DNA from: Ascarosepion bandense
Taxonomy: Eukaryota; Mollusca; Cephalopoda; Sepiida; Sepiidae
Direction: 5' to 3'
Length of the DNA: 64,000 bases
Assembly: GCA_037127315.1 (NCBI GenBank)
Contig: JBBBDQ010001269.1
Coordinates: forward strand, 1,801,501 to 1,865,500
Shown one piece after another: positions 32,721 through 44,637 of the stretch. The position numbers and the translations under genes are program-made. Position 1 is the first letter of the stretch, and each line of letters starts with the position of its first letter. The notes below the pieces were generated by a model that saw only the letters and a list, made by a program, of their open reading frames with translations, was not told the DNA's origin and ran no database searches.

Positions 32721-33288
32721 TCATTGGTATACGCATGCACAAAGTGCTAGCTTTCACAGATAAATATATATGCGAGAATCGTGCGAATACTTGACTGAAA
32801 ACAAAGTAAAGCAAAATATGTTTGTGCATTTGTGAACGATTAACGTCATCATTGCCATAAATCCGAGTTACTTTAATTTAAGAGGCAGCCTTTCCCACTG
32901 AATCCTTATCCATTTAAATATATTATGAGCTTCGCTTCGAATGAAATACATTCCATTTTATTTTAAAAAATGAAGATGTTATTACGGCTATTAATTGTTT
33001 AATATTCTGGGAAAATATCATCTAACATGGAATCAGAAATTTGAAAGGGAATCATTCGATACAGAAAAATGATGTTAATTGAATAACTTAATATGTTCTA
33101 CAATTCAGGAAACATTTGCATTTTACCAGACGTTAAAATACATATTTACATAATATATATGATATTTTAATATATAAATTCAGGTGTTAGTCGATACGGC
33201 TATCCTTCCAAGAATTTCCAATTGAACGTGTCACGTAATCAAACAACGGTAGATTTTTTTTTATAATTCCGCTGGCCTTGTCAGCAGA
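32721..33288. other. No gene recognised
   Basis: Unique AT-rich DNA. Confidence 0.45.
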
Positions 33289-33487
33289 TGCTTCTTCTTC
33301 TTCTTCTTCTTCTTCTTCTTCTTCTTCTTCTTCCTTCCTTCTTCCTTCTTCTTCTTCTTCCTTCTTCTTCTTCTTCTTCTTCTTCTTCCTCTTCCTTCTT
33401 CTTCTTCTTCTTCTTCCTCTTCCTCTTCTTCTTCTTCTTCTTCTTCTTCTTCTTCTTCTTCTTCTTCTTCTTCTTCTTCTTCTCCTT
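33289..33487. repeat. ~200-bp uninterrupted polypyrimidine (TTC)n tract
   Basis: Only C and T on the + strand for about 200 bp, mostly TTC with TTCC and TTCCTC interruptions. Long ORFs on both strands here (poly-S, poly-L, poly-K) are repeat translations. Confidence 0.95.
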
Positions 33488-33819
33488 CATGCTGTGTCCC
33501 TCCAAGGCGAAGGCAATCATGGCCTTACATATTTCTCCATAGCTTGTGGCGCTTTACAACCTTTTTTGTTACCCCCACCAAAACCCCTGCTCTGATTGAA
33601 GGACACAGTAGCCAAAATATTAATAACAACAAAGACAAAAATTCATTTCTGAATGAACCCGTCCTATAAATAGCGATAATGACTCGTCCCTGAAATTCAG
33701 ACAAAAATTTATGAGTTCAAGATTACCCAAACAATTTTACTTTTTAAAAACATCGATTGAATAGAAAGTAAAATACATGTATTTTATTTGAAAAATGACA
33801 AACGTTCTTGTAGGTATAT
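33488..33819. other. No gene recognised
   Basis: Short unique segment between the polypyrimidine tract and the gypsy LTR. Confidence 0.5.
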
Positions 33820-34680
33820 AGTGGGTTATTCATTATAGTGAAGTGTATATGTGTTTAATCAGATTACATTGATTTGGCGTTGTTAGCTAGATAGCCCATC
33901 ATAAGAAAGGTATAAAATTGTAAATAGAAGCATCAATTTATATACATATAAATCAATTAAGGTTTTTTACAAATAAAATTAATGTATTTACAAATAAAAT
34001 TAATGTATTTTGGTTGATACAAGGTCGCTAAAATGCTTGGAGTAGTCCGTGCAAGAATGAGTTTATGTGTACGTAGGCAGGAACGTATGTGTATATGTAT
34101 GAATGAGCGTTATATTTGGGTAGGAGTGTCTTTCAAGTATTCGCTCAGTCTTAAAGGATTCCGATTGGTTATCAAATATAAGAAAAGGCAGACTAGTGCA
34201 CCGTGAGAATAAAGAGGTGAGGAAAAAACAGTTAATAATAATAACGATTGCTTAACGTTTATCAAGGGTACCTGTTAATTACTTTCGTCTTATTATCTCC
34301 GGCGACGGTCTAAATTTGCTCCGTCTTTTATTTCGTTTGTGGGGCTCAAAAAGATCATTTGGCAATTCACTCCCGGATGTGATTCTGAACTTTCCATTGA
34401 ACGACGAAGAAACTTCGAGTCGGCTTCCAAAAACGATCTGTAAAAAGAATTTGTTTCTAATAATTGAAGATTATCTGAATTTGAATTTTAGATGTTTTCT
34501 AGTTTTCTATTTGTCGAAAAACATTTCGCCTTCAGGTGTGAAATTTAACAAGTTTTGTTTTGGATTCGCTTTTGCATGTGTGCTAAACAAGGTTTTGTAA
34601 ATTCGTTTATGTGAAACAAAATCAATGAGTCAGTGTTTAGCATTTAAATTTTAAATCTAGATCTTGTTTTTTTTCACAAC
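33820..34680 (-). repeat. 3' LTR of the gypsy element
   Basis: See the element entry. The frame 34316-34600 (94 codons, +) lies wholly in the LTR and is not considered a gene. It contains a local duplication of ACAAATAAAATTAATGTATT (33968-34009). Confidence 0.8.
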
Positions 34681-35146
34681 ATATATGTCTTCGTTCAAAT
34701 AACGGAGTGTACATTTTTTTTGTGTTTTCAGTAGTTGTGTTTCTCCCTTTAATTGCTTTACCGGTTTTTGTTCTATTTTCTTTTTTTTTTTTCATCTTAA
34801 ACTCCATCGACATGATATTGAGAATTCCAGATTCCGGATTTCTTTCGACAAAATTAATTCCGGATTTCTTTCGACAAAATCTCTTGACTTTGTATTTTTA
34901 GAAATATATAACTGTTTTAATTTGTTAATTGACGCATTATTATGTACATTTTCAGATATTTTTGATCGTGAAATATTTGTAATGACGGCTTATTACTTGA
35001 AATGGGCCTGTGTATGGCACTTATAAAGACTTTTGTACTCTGTCCGTTCTCAGCCAAACATATTCACAGTTTTGTAAATCTTTACGAATATATGGCTCAG
35101 GTGTAGAGTGTAAATGTCCACTGGAGAAATTTTCCATATCAAATTT

Positions 35147-35880
35147 TTACATTTCTTTCTCTGAAGTCTTGATGTGAGGATTTGTTAGTCTTATGTCTTC
35201 ATTTTTATTACGATCGATTAACAATCGCGGAATTTGAGGCTGACTTTCCGTTATTGCAGTAAACGGGGAATAGATGGATTCATTAGGTGTTACCCTGATT
35301 CTAAGAAGCACAATAGAAAGAACTGACAACCAGGATTCTTTTCTTGTTATTATTGCTGTCTTCAGTGTTTTATGTGTTCTTTCAACTCAACCGTTTGTTT
35401 GCGGGTGCTATGCTGTTGTTTTCAGTCGACGAAAACCAGTTATTGTTTTTATCATTCTGTGAACAATTCAGATTCGAATTGGTTTCCTCTGTCTGTTACA
35501 ACGTGAAGTGGAACACCGAATCTAGAGATCCATAAGTCTAAAAAAGCTATTGTAACTGATTTCGCTGTGATCTTCGATATTAGGCAAGCTTCAATTCATT
35601 TGTTGTTCCTATTAATACATGTTAAAATATAACACTAGAGTAAAAAATAACGATTATTAGGGTTCTTTACTGGCGTTAAGGGCCCAGCAATATTAATATA
35701 CTCAGTCTGAAAGTGGCTGGAACGTAATTCGAACAGTTGAACTTTACTTTTTTATGATCTGTTATTTGCTGGCACTGTGGGCATTTCTTACGCCAAGTTT
35801 TTTATCGACTAGTCCATTTCAGGCCAGTAATATCTTGCTTTTATGAGTTTTATAGAGGCTGATGTATCAGGATGTGATAA
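35147..35880 (-). pseudogene. Gypsy integrase, broken
   Basis: The minus strand reads, in changing frames, a zinc-binding-like CPQCQQ remnant (about 35770-35800), DLWISRFGVPLHVVTDRGNQ with the second catalytic Asp (about 35480-35540), then FESELF. The ORF 35329-35147 follows with RVTPNESIYSPFTAITESQP, a segment that lies downstream of the integrase core in this family. Stop codons interrupt the core. Confidence 0.75.
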
Positions 35881-36121
35881 ATTGTGTAGACTGTCAAATA
35901 CCGATTTTCTTGGCTTTTGCGTGACAAAAGGTCGTGGAAAAGATAATGACACGTCATATAGCACTACTTCGTATATGGTTTCAGACGATCACGGAAAATT
36001 TCGAGTTCATCGTCAGTATTTTGATGTGTCACTATTTCTTGTAGGTCGCAAACATCAATATAGATTGCATTTTCTGGTCGTGATAAACAATCAGCTACAA
36101 TATTTTGTGATCCTTTTAAGC

Positions 36122-36639
36122 AGGACTAGCAGTATCGCTCGGCGTTGCTCGGGTGTAATGAAAGCTTTAAAACTAATCCATGGTCCTCGAGCTCAGACTC
36201 AGCCTAAAGAATATTTGTTTGACTTTGGTGAGAATCGGATATAAATTGTGGATTTGTATAAAGGATATTCAGACAAACAGACACACACACAAACATCTTA
36301 CCTTTTACATATATATATATATTATCGATTTTCTGCACTATTGTAAGAACTGCAACCTTGAAACTTCTGAATATCGTTTCTTATGTCTCTGTCTATGATC
36401 ACATTTGATTAAAATCGGCCCACTGCTTCTATAACCCGATTTTTTCGATTATCGATTTTCGATATTTATCGTGGGTACCTCGACACAAAACCAAGCTAAG
36501 AACACTCGCAAACGCTTATAGTACAACTGTGTACATTTTCAAGAAAATTGGTTCAGCCGTTTCGGAGTCTATAGGTAACGGACACACACACAAAATACAC
36601 ACACACATACAAAGTCCCATTTATAAATAAGTTTAGGTA
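36122..36639 (+). mobile_element. TA-associated dispersed repeat nested in the gypsy element
   Basis: Starts ACTAGCAGTATCGCTCGGCG and ends AAATAAGTTTAGG, in the opposite orientation to the gypsy coding strand. It separates the RNase H and integrase remnants, so it arrived after the gypsy element. Here the family is not flanked by a (TA)n tract on the left, unlike the other copies. Confidence 0.85.
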
Positions 36640-36659
36640 TATCATTAACGTATTCACTA

Positions 36660-37010
36660 ATGACACTAAGGTGTCTATCAGACTTTAATGGAGACTATCT
36701 TTTATAGGCATTGCAAAGTGTTTTATGGTCAGTCATTAATAACACATTTCTTCCTTCCACTAAGTGTTTAAAATGTAATACTGCTAGGAAAGCAGCTAAT
36801 AGTTCTCTGTCAAACGTGGAATATTTTTCTTAGGTTTTTGACAGATTCTTTTAAAAGAACCCAACAAGGAACGGGTTGGTTATCAATCATTTGATGAAGA
36901 GCTGCTACTACGGCGTAATTCGAACTATCTCTCACTAGCTGATAATTAATAGCCCTCGAGTCGGGAAAAGCTAGAGCGTTTACATTTGTTAAACAGTTGT
37001 TTATATTTTT
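36660..37010 (-). pseudogene. Gypsy RNase H, broken
   Basis: Minus-strand fragments such as KHLVEGRKKCVINDDH correspond to the RNase H region, where family members read HLVEGRN.LL.TDHK. It lies directly between the RT and integrase remnants. Confidence 0.6.
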
Positions 37011-37215
37011 AAAAGATTCAATCTCTTCCTTAGTAAACGTTATTGTCGAAACACATTCGATCTGTCAGCGGTAATATCGTGTTGCTCAAGTTTGGTACAT
37101 GTTTTCTATAAAAATCCGCCATGCCGATAAATCTGCATAAGGGTTTAGAATCATTTGGTTGAGGAAATTGCGTAAGTTCATTTGGATCCTTTGTACTGGG
37201 TTTAAGTCCATAAGC

Positions 37216-37780
37216 TTAGACGTGAAATCCTAGAAATTTGAGCTCGGTAGCAATAAATGTACATTTCGAAAGAGAGATTTTAAAATCATACTCGCTGAGT
37301 TTTTGTAGTACTTTCTCAAGATGTTTGTAATGGCTATATTCGTCATCCGAGAAGATATGAATATCGTCAATGTAAGTGAATGTACATTCGAGGTCACGGA
37401 AAATAGTGTCCGTCATTCTTTGGAAGGTACTAGATGCGTTTCGCAAACCAAAAGGCATATAATTGTACTCGTATAATCCAAAAACTGTGGTTATGGCTGT
37501 TTTACATGTCATTGGGGTGTATTTGGTGATATGCTAATGATTGGTCGATTTGCTAGTAAACTTTTTTGTTGTGCAATGGCAGAGAATTTATGTTTAGGAT
37601 CGGGCAGCGATCAGGTTTTGTTATTGCCTTTAGTAATCTGTAGTCACCTACGTGTCTGTAGGTACCGTTGGGTTTAGCTACCATATGTAGGGATGCACTC
37701 AATTATGATTTTGAAGGGGAAATTATTCCAGTTTTCTGAAGTTTCGGAAATGCTTCCATTGCTATGTATTTTTGAGGTGA
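37216..37780 (-). pseudogene. Gypsy reverse transcriptase (98-codon intact segment and flanks)
   Basis: The ORF 37512-37216 reads TAITTVFGLYEYNYMPFGLR, NASSTFQRMTDTIFRDLECT, then FTYIDDIHIFSDDEYSHYKH (catalytic YIDD at about 37363-37374), then KISLSKCTFIATELKFLGF. These are RT blocks 4-6 of Ty3/gypsy polymerases. Upstream blocks (to about 37780) are recognisable only in fragments with stops. RT copies the element RNA into DNA using the tRNA primer. Confidence 0.85.
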
Positions 37781-38229
37781 TAATTTTCTAGTTTTTGAGA
37801 AGAAAGCAGGATTACTTCTAGTTTCAATCCTGTGGAATACGCTGGGTTTGATAACTATGATATTTTTATGTGGAGAGATTATAATTGTATATTTCTTTAT
37901 GAGACTTTTTACTGTTATGTCTGTAGAATTGCCTGGATAATATCAATGTTCATTATCGTCGAAGATGGTTGTACTTTAGATTGTCTATTTGTTGTCGTAT
38001 CTATTAGTTTACTATTAGTAAAATCAACCAATAAATCAAAGTGGCTCAAGAAGTCATACTCTAGGAGAGTTTTAGTCGTCTCTGCAACAAGAAAGGTTCA
38101 AGTAAAGTCTCTTCTGTGGCTATTTAATGCTAATGTAATTACTGCTTGGCCAGAGCATTACATTTTTACTCCCTTAACTGTTAACATAGAGATATTGGTT
38201 GGATAGGTGATGGCACCGTTTAGAAATTG

Positions 38230-38448
38230 TTATAGTATTACTAATACAGCTACTCCTGTATCTACTACAAAATTCACTTTGTTAGCTTCTAACCGTACGG
38301 CTACTTCAAAAAGCGGCCAATACGCGGAAGCTATCATTTTATGCCGAACTAGGTTTCCCGATTTAAATTTGATATAAGGTGAATAGGGTCTTGAACTGAG
38401 TTTTATTTGCACATTTTTCTTATTAGGCCATTTGCACAGGGTTTTCAC
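38230..38448 (-). pseudogene. Gypsy aspartic protease start (DTG motif)
   Basis: The 72-codon minus frame ends with NKVNFVVDTGVAVLVIL, carrying the D-T-G active-site triad of retropepsins, where a DTGA is usual. The rest of the protease lies downstream in broken frames. Confidence 0.65.
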
Positions 38449-38564
38449 ATTTTTACACGTTCAGCAAAGTAAACATGTGCTCGACAGATTTTGGGCTTCT
38501 GATCTCTGTGAAACGGAGAGATACCAGGTGAAATTTCCTTCGTTGTATTCTGGTATCTTTGCGG

Positions 38565-38897
38565 TTAACGTTGGTGTTTTCGATGGCTTTCTCCGGACAT
38601 TTGCTGAATATGTGATGTTTCTTGTTTGTTAAAGTACAAAAGATCATCGGATATTTTTCCTAGCCGATCTATTTTCAGATTTGTTTGCGCGGCTATCACT
38701 GGTTTGATAAAAAACGGCAGCGCTTGTATTAAATTTATGTCGGACATAAATGTTTTATTTGCCCCTATGTGCCATATTAACGGCATCAATTCGTTTAGGT
38801 AAGTCGAAGGTCGTCCTGATATTTCTGAAGATGACATCAGTTTGTCGAGCATCTCTGGTTTCGACTTTTCATATGCATTGATTATGGTTTCCTTCAA
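38565..38897 (-). pseudogene. Gypsy gag fragment
   Basis: A 110-codon minus frame with YEKSKPEMLDKLMSSSEISG and RPSTYLNELMPLI. It fits the capsid part of gag in this family by position, upstream of the protease and next to the 5' LTR side. I see no intact CCHC knuckle. Confidence 0.6.
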
Positions 38898-39187
38898 GGT
38901 GTCGTAATCTTTTGAGTGTAATATATTTGTCGATATTCTTCCTACTATTTCTGGAGGAAGAGCTACTAAATCGCGGTAGAATTTTTGTGTTGCTTGTTTT
39001 GTTTGTGATGTTGAACTGTGCTTCCATTATAGCAAACTAAGCGAATACATTAGACTCAATAAACACGGGTGTTGTGATGGTTACAGCTTGTATGCATGGA
39101 TCCTTGTTAATTACCATTTGTTCGATGTCGTTTCCTTGTTTCCATTGTTCTTGTGGCTGAAGATGTTTTTTACATCGGGGTTCACCA

Positions 39188-40068
39188 TTTTATAGTGGGT
39201 TATCCATTATAGTGACGTGTATGTATGTTGAAACAGATTACTTTGATATGTCCTTGTTAGTTATAAAGCCCAATATATGAGAGATATAAAACAAAAAATG
39301 AAATTGTAAATAGACACAGTAACTTACATGCTTATAAATAAATTAAGGTTTTTTACAAAAAAGAAATCATGTATTTTGGTTGATACAAGGTCGTTAAAAT
39401 GTTCGTAGTAGTCCTTGCATGAAAAAGTTCAAGTGTACGTAAGCAGGAACGTATGTGCGTATGTATGTATGTATGAGTGTTATCGTTAGGTAGAAGTGTC
39501 TCTTAAGTATTCGCTCAGTCTTATTGGGTTCCGTTCAGTTATTAAGTATAAGAAAAGGCAGACGCGTGAACCGTGAGAATAAAGAGGAGAGAGAGAAAGA
39601 TAGAGATAATAATAATAACAGTCGCTTGACGTTTTTGTCAAGAATACGAGTTAATTGCGTTCGTTTTCTTCTATCTGGCAACAGTCAAATTTGCTCCGTC
39701 TTTTGTTTCGTTTATGAGGTTCGAAATGGTAATTTTGGAATTCACTCTGGGATGTGATTCTGGCCTTTCCATTAGACGATAAACAAACTTTGCGTCGGCT
39801 CTCGAAAAGGACCCGTAAAAACAAGTTGTTTCTGATAATTTAAGATTAATTGAATTTTGTTTGTAGATGTTTCTTAGTATTCTATTGGCCGAAAAACATA
39901 TCTCATCCAGGTGTGAAATTTAACGAGTTTTATTATGTATTCGCTTTTACATGTATGTTAAGCAAAGTTTTGTAAATTCGTGTATATTCGCTTATTTTTA
40001 ACAAAATCAATATGTCAGTGTTTGCATTTGAATTTTATATCTAAATCCTGTTTTGTTCACTCCATGTA
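39188..40068 (-). repeat. 5' LTR of the gypsy element
   Basis: See the element entry. It differs from the 3' LTR by several indels, including the missing duplicated AAATTAATG segment and an expanded ATGT run near 39458-39475. Confidence 0.8.
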
Positions 40069-41700
40069 TATTATAAAATTAAATTTATTAAGTTTAAATT
40101 AATTTTATTATCTTGCCTACATATGTTAGAAAAAAATAAGGAACTATTTTTAATGCGTTTTTTTGCAAAAGATTTCCAACAATGTTACATCTTTACAGTA
40201 TTAGATTTCACTGATATTTAAGTGACTATTTTTCTTGATAATTAAATTTTGGCATCGCAGAAATCAAACCACCAATATTTTTGCTGCGTCTTCACTGTAT
40301 TTTTGCCTAACACCAAGTAAAGAAAAATATTGCTTAAACAAAGAGAACTATTCTAAATTATTTTATGCAAAACAATATATAAAAACATTTTTTACAAGTC
40401 TATTTCTAATTGTTTCTGAGAGCTTCTGGTGTTGTATTTAAAAAAAGGCAGAATAAAGAATATGATTTTCGTCGTACTGAACTTCTTGCTATAAAAGGTA
40501 AACACCGTTTCAATTATAAACTTTCGTTACTGTAAAATTAAATATCTAACAAAGTGAGAAAGAGCTTTCAAACATTAACTATGTTTTTTTTTTTTTCAAA
40601 ACTCAACATCGGCGAGCTTTCATTTATATATAGCATGTCTATGGAAATCAGTATTCTCTAAATTGATGCAGGCACGTTGATTCTATATGGGGAAACGTCT
40701 ACCCTAAACTTTGTCTCCGGTCGACAAAGCTCTCTGCCAGCCGATGAGGTTTCATCACCCTTCTGAATGCATACAGCCATGCTAGTGATATTCTCACGTT
40801 TATATGTTCTTAGTTAATTTATTTGTTTAACTCTATTGCGTCTTCATTTCTGACCCCCGAAATAGGCCACGACAGTGATCTCCGAAAATCAATTGAAACT
40901 AAAGAATACAATGTTAGAAATGCAGAAAGAAAAAAAAAACAACAACCATAATGATTTTAATTTGAAAAATTACAGACAATATAGAAGCAAATAGCTTGTT
41001 CCAAACTCTGATTGAAGAACGTGTCTTCTAAAATATTAAAATTAAAATAATGTTTATGTTTATCTAAAGTGAAAATACTTCAGCTAAAAATTGAAAACAA
41101 TTTGTATTCATTATTAAAAGTAATGCATAAAGCAGTTCCATTTTTTGGAAAAAAGTTACAAGTTATAAACACAGCAATCCGTTTTGTTTCGTAATTTAAT
41201 AAAGCTCTTCGCCTATTCATGTATTATAATTGTCATTTGTTGCATAGTTTCGTGGAAAGATAGAAATTATAGAATACACTGTCTAAATGAAACATTTTAA
41301 AATTTAATAATATTTCAAATTGTAATTAAATCATTTTTCCATCACTTATTTTGTTCATGGTTTCCAGGAAAACAAAAGAAAATCATAAAGTTTGCAGAAA
41401 AGTCACGGAATACAAATAATTTCCTTTTTCAAAATATTTGTAAAATGTTTTCGCTTTGTAGTGTTATTCTTTTCTTATTTACGGACAATATTTTAGACAT
41501 CAGATCAGAATTAAATGAGTTATAGAAATGATTAAATTTTAAAGGTCATGCTCTCTACTCATCATATAAAAAAGTTTCAATAATGTTCTATTTGAAACAT
41601 AGAATGGAAATGCGTTTAAATTCGCTTGAGACTTAAAACCGTCAATCGCATTACCATATTGATTCATATCTCCCTTCTATAAATCTGTCTATCATGTTTG
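40069..41700. other. No gene recognised
   Basis: A 1.6-kb AT-rich unique stretch. The ORF at 40235-40441 has no recognisable domain. Confidence 0.45.

Positions 41701-41749
<49 letters not shown>
41701..41749. repeat. (TC)n(TA)n microsatellite
   Basis: Compound dinucleotide repeat. Confidence 0.95.
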
Positions 41750-42135
41750 CATTGCATTTGAATACATGGTTCTGTTGTCATTTCGCGCTGTCACGCGGTG
41801 TGACGTCATAGAACCGCATTGCAAATTTGCGAACTGCGTTTGTTATTTTTGGTAACTATTGCCGTTGCCTAGCGAGGTTTTATGACAACGAAAGATAAAA
41901 TCGTCGATGTATTGTGGATGTTATTGTGTTACCATCTTAATAACCTCTCTGAAGATGGCTCATGTGAGCCGAAAGCTTAGAACCAACTTAATAAAAATTA
42001 TCCAAATCTTGGAGAATTTTTGTCTTTATTTTCAACTGAAATTAGAGCCAAAATACTACGTTTAGAACGGCTAATGTCTAAACATGATAGACATTCATTG
42101 TTTCTCATATTTAACAGTATATGTTTAGAAAATAT
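41750..42135 (+). other. Probable repeat end with hammerhead-like motif; CRE site
   Basis: Contains a palindromic CRE (TGACGTCA, 41801-41808). At 41949-41974 it contains CTGAAGA, T, a perfect hairpin GGCTC-ATGT-GAGCC, and GAAA. This layout is frequent at the ends of animal retroelements. No coding sequence. Confidence 0.4.
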
Positions 42136-42139
42136 ATAT

Positions 42140-42460
42140 ATGAATCGTTTGAACATTATTTTTATCAATACTCATATTTAAGTAGATATTCTGTTTTTAA
42201 TTTAAACAGAATTATATATTTATATCTACTGGCCTGGTTATTTACGGCAAATTGATATTACGAAAATGTGTACAATTCGGCAAGATTTGAACCTGCGACC
42301 CTTCTCTACATAGGGGAAGCTAGCATTTGATCTGCCAACGTCTTAGACCGCACGACCACCATTCCAAACGAGTTTTTTTAAATAATGTTCAAACAATTCA
42401 TTTCAAATTGTCGGTTGCTTATAACCAAGTTTCGTTAATTTCTGTAACATGTTTTTTTAT
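42140..42460 (-). mobile_element. TIR element with tRNA-like body, copy b
   Basis: The left part repeats GTTTGAACATTATTTTTATC and ATTTAAGTAGATATTCTG. The tRNA-like body is at 42273-42365 on the minus strand (A box TGGTCGTGCGG, B box GGTTCAAATC). The right end is TTATAACCAAGTTTCGTTAA, the inverted terminal motif of the family. Confidence 0.75.
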
Positions 42461-42469
42461 ATATATATA

Positions 42470-42866
42470 TATATGAAATGAATTGTTTGAACATTACTTT
42501 TTATCCATAATCGTATTTAAGTAGATAATCTGTTTTTAATTAAACAGTATTATATATTTATTTCTATCGGTCTGATTATTTACGATAAATTTTTATTACG
42601 AAAATGTGTGCCATTCGTCAGGATTCGAACCTGTAACCCATATCTATATAGGGGAAGCTACCATTTGATCTGGTAACGTCCTATATCTCTCGACTACGAG
42701 TAGCCTCCAGTCTAAACGAGGTTTTTATCAAGCCCATATAACACAATTTTCGATCCATCGTAAACAAACATATCTGCTCTGAAATGTATCGTAATATCAA
42801 CAAATGTAAACATATATCTACAAAAAAATAATGTTCAAATTGTCGTTTGCTTATAACCAAGTTTCG

Positions 42867-42870
<4 letters not shown>
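42470..42870 (-). mobile_element. TIR element with tRNA-like body, copy c
   Basis: Similar to copy b but longer, with the extra segment (about 42720-42825: AGCCCATATAACACAATTTT and ATATCTGCTCTGAAATGTAT) that is also seen beside the tRNA part at 9095-9180. The tRNA-like body lies at 42610-42702, with B box GGTTCGAATCC intact on the minus strand. It is flanked by (TA)n on both sides. Confidence 0.75.
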
Positions 42871-42964
<94 letters not shown>

Positions 42965-42968
42965 TGTG
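42871..42968. repeat. (TA)n(TG)n microsatellite
   Basis: Compound dinucleotide tract of about 100 bp. Confidence 0.95.
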
Positions 42969-43104
42969 ATAATAGCGAAAAAGGACTAAACATATCGGCT
43001 AATATCAGTTTTTCTTTTGTCTCTATTATTCATATTCTCTTTTATGGATTTACTGAAATATTTTTCACCTGCGCAAACACACACAAACATATATATAGAC
43101 AGAG

Positions 43105-43850
43105 GGTAATGACTATATTGAATCCATAGCTAAACCTGCTGCAAGCAAGGTTGGTTCCCTGTGAAGAGTCAGTAAGTATTTCTCGTCTGACTCCATCTCG
43201 CACAAATATAGACCTACCATCCGTCCGTGAATTAAAAACTTTTGTCATCTCTGGTCGGATGCCCCTGCTATTCATCTCGGAGTTTTAGACAAAATCCAAA
43301 AAATCTGCAATTTAATCGGTCCCGACCTGGTAGCTCAGCTCGAGTCACTTTCTCACCGACGTCATGTGGCTCTCCTCTGTTTCTTCTACAAATACTTTCA
43401 CGGCTTCTGCTCTGATGAGCTTAGCTCCCTGGTGCCCCCTCTGCATGAACTTACTCAAACAACTAGACTAGCGAGTAGGTACCAGTAAAATTGATCAAAT
43501 GTAAACGCAATTTCTACACTATAAGCCTCTTTTCTCGCACTTCCCGCCTATGGAATTCCCTTCTGTACACTTACTTCCCTGTCAGATATAATCTCTAAGA
43601 ATTTAAATGCAAAGTCAACTGCCATCTCTTATCTCCTTAACTCGCATCCTTTCCCTGAAGAATTGTATCATGTTCTTCTTGCTTTCCTTTCTACTCTCAT
43701 ACAGCCCTCTTCACATTGTTGTTATACCCATTGTGTAATTTCCCCGTCACCTGTTCCTCTTTCTCATCACTAACATCTTACGTAACCCTCTCTGCACCAG
43801 TGGCACTTTTGCCTTGCTTGGGGTGGAAATATCACAAAAAAAGTGTAGTC
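43105..43850 (+). pseudogene. LINE-J, RT thumb to 3' UTR
   Basis: In the + strand, remnants read ESIAKPAASKVGSL, then AIHLGVLDKIQKICNLIG-like sequence (about 43265-43320, with a frameshift), then DLVAQLESLSHRRHVALLCF and FYKYFHGFCSDELSSLVPP, and a broken SLFSRTSRLWNSLL region (about 43525-43565). The 3' UTR ends GGGGTGGAAATATC with A7. Several indels and stops. Confidence 0.8.
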
Positions 43851-44637
43851 TTGCCTATCTGGGTTTGAATCTGTGGGTTTATTACTGGTGAAAAGAATAT
43901 AAGGATTAAGATTAGTTTATACGTACCAACATTCTTGTCATTTGTTTGGCCCCGTCTGTCACTCTTTTAGTTTCGCTTTTCTCGATTATATAAACAAACT
44001 TGTCCACTTCTGACTTTTAATTATTTCATGTTTTTCAGTAAAATATTTATGATCTCTTTTCATTTGTACAATAATATTTGTTCCATTCAGAATTCGCTCA
44101 GACAAAAACCAGTTTTGAATTTTGGTCACAACATAAACAGCTGGGGGAGGTCCTAATAATACTTTCTACATTACATAATAAGAACTCTTCTCTGAATTTG
44201 GGAAAGATTAGAAAACCATAAATCATTGTCATAATGTCCACGTAGCAAATGGGTAGATTCGAGAAGATCTAGTCTCAATGAATCTAAATGAATACTGCTT
44301 AGTTTATTTCTGGTTGAAATATTTTTAGAGGTTTCTCCAATCTCATTATATGGCTCAGTATTGTTATTTATAATCCGTTCATTCTCTCATTATTCTTCTT
44401 GTAACGTAATAAGATCCAATGTGTTTTTTATGTTTGAATTTTATTTCTTGCATCTTTTAAACTGACATTAGTCATTTTCATGCGGTGAAACATTGAAGCA
44501 GGGTTAATTCTTAAGCTATAGTGTGGACTAAAAGTCACTTTGTTACCTTCCTTCGGAAGAGAAAAAATTCTATTTTGAGCAAAAGTTTTTATGAAGCTAC
44601 TCCAAGAAACCTACGGATGCTTCAAAGCATTGTTTAT
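43851..44637. other. No gene recognised
   Basis: Unique AT-rich sequence. Confidence 0.45.

Larger units (their letters stand above)
33820..40068 (-). mobile_element. Decayed Ty3/gypsy LTR retrotransposon, about 6.2 kb
   Basis: Two direct repeats of about 860-880 bp bound the element: 3' LTR 33820-34680 and 5' LTR 39188-40068. Each starts TATAGTGGGTTAT on the + strand. They share TATTCGCTCAGTCTTA, AAATTTGCTCCGTCTTTT and GTGTGAAATTTAAC, but differ at many sites and indels. That makes it an old insertion. On the minus strand, internal to the 5' LTR, TGGTGAACCCCGATGT (about 39165-39180) looks like a primer-binding site (its complement ends in CCA). Inside, gag, protease, RT, RNase H and integrase follow in the gypsy order, all interrupted by stops. 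A TA-associated repeat is nested at 36122-36639. Confidence 0.85.

Noticed and set aside
33278..33595. Overlapping poly-Ser, poly-Leu and poly-Lys/Glu frames
   Set aside because: Products of the TTC repeat read in different frames.
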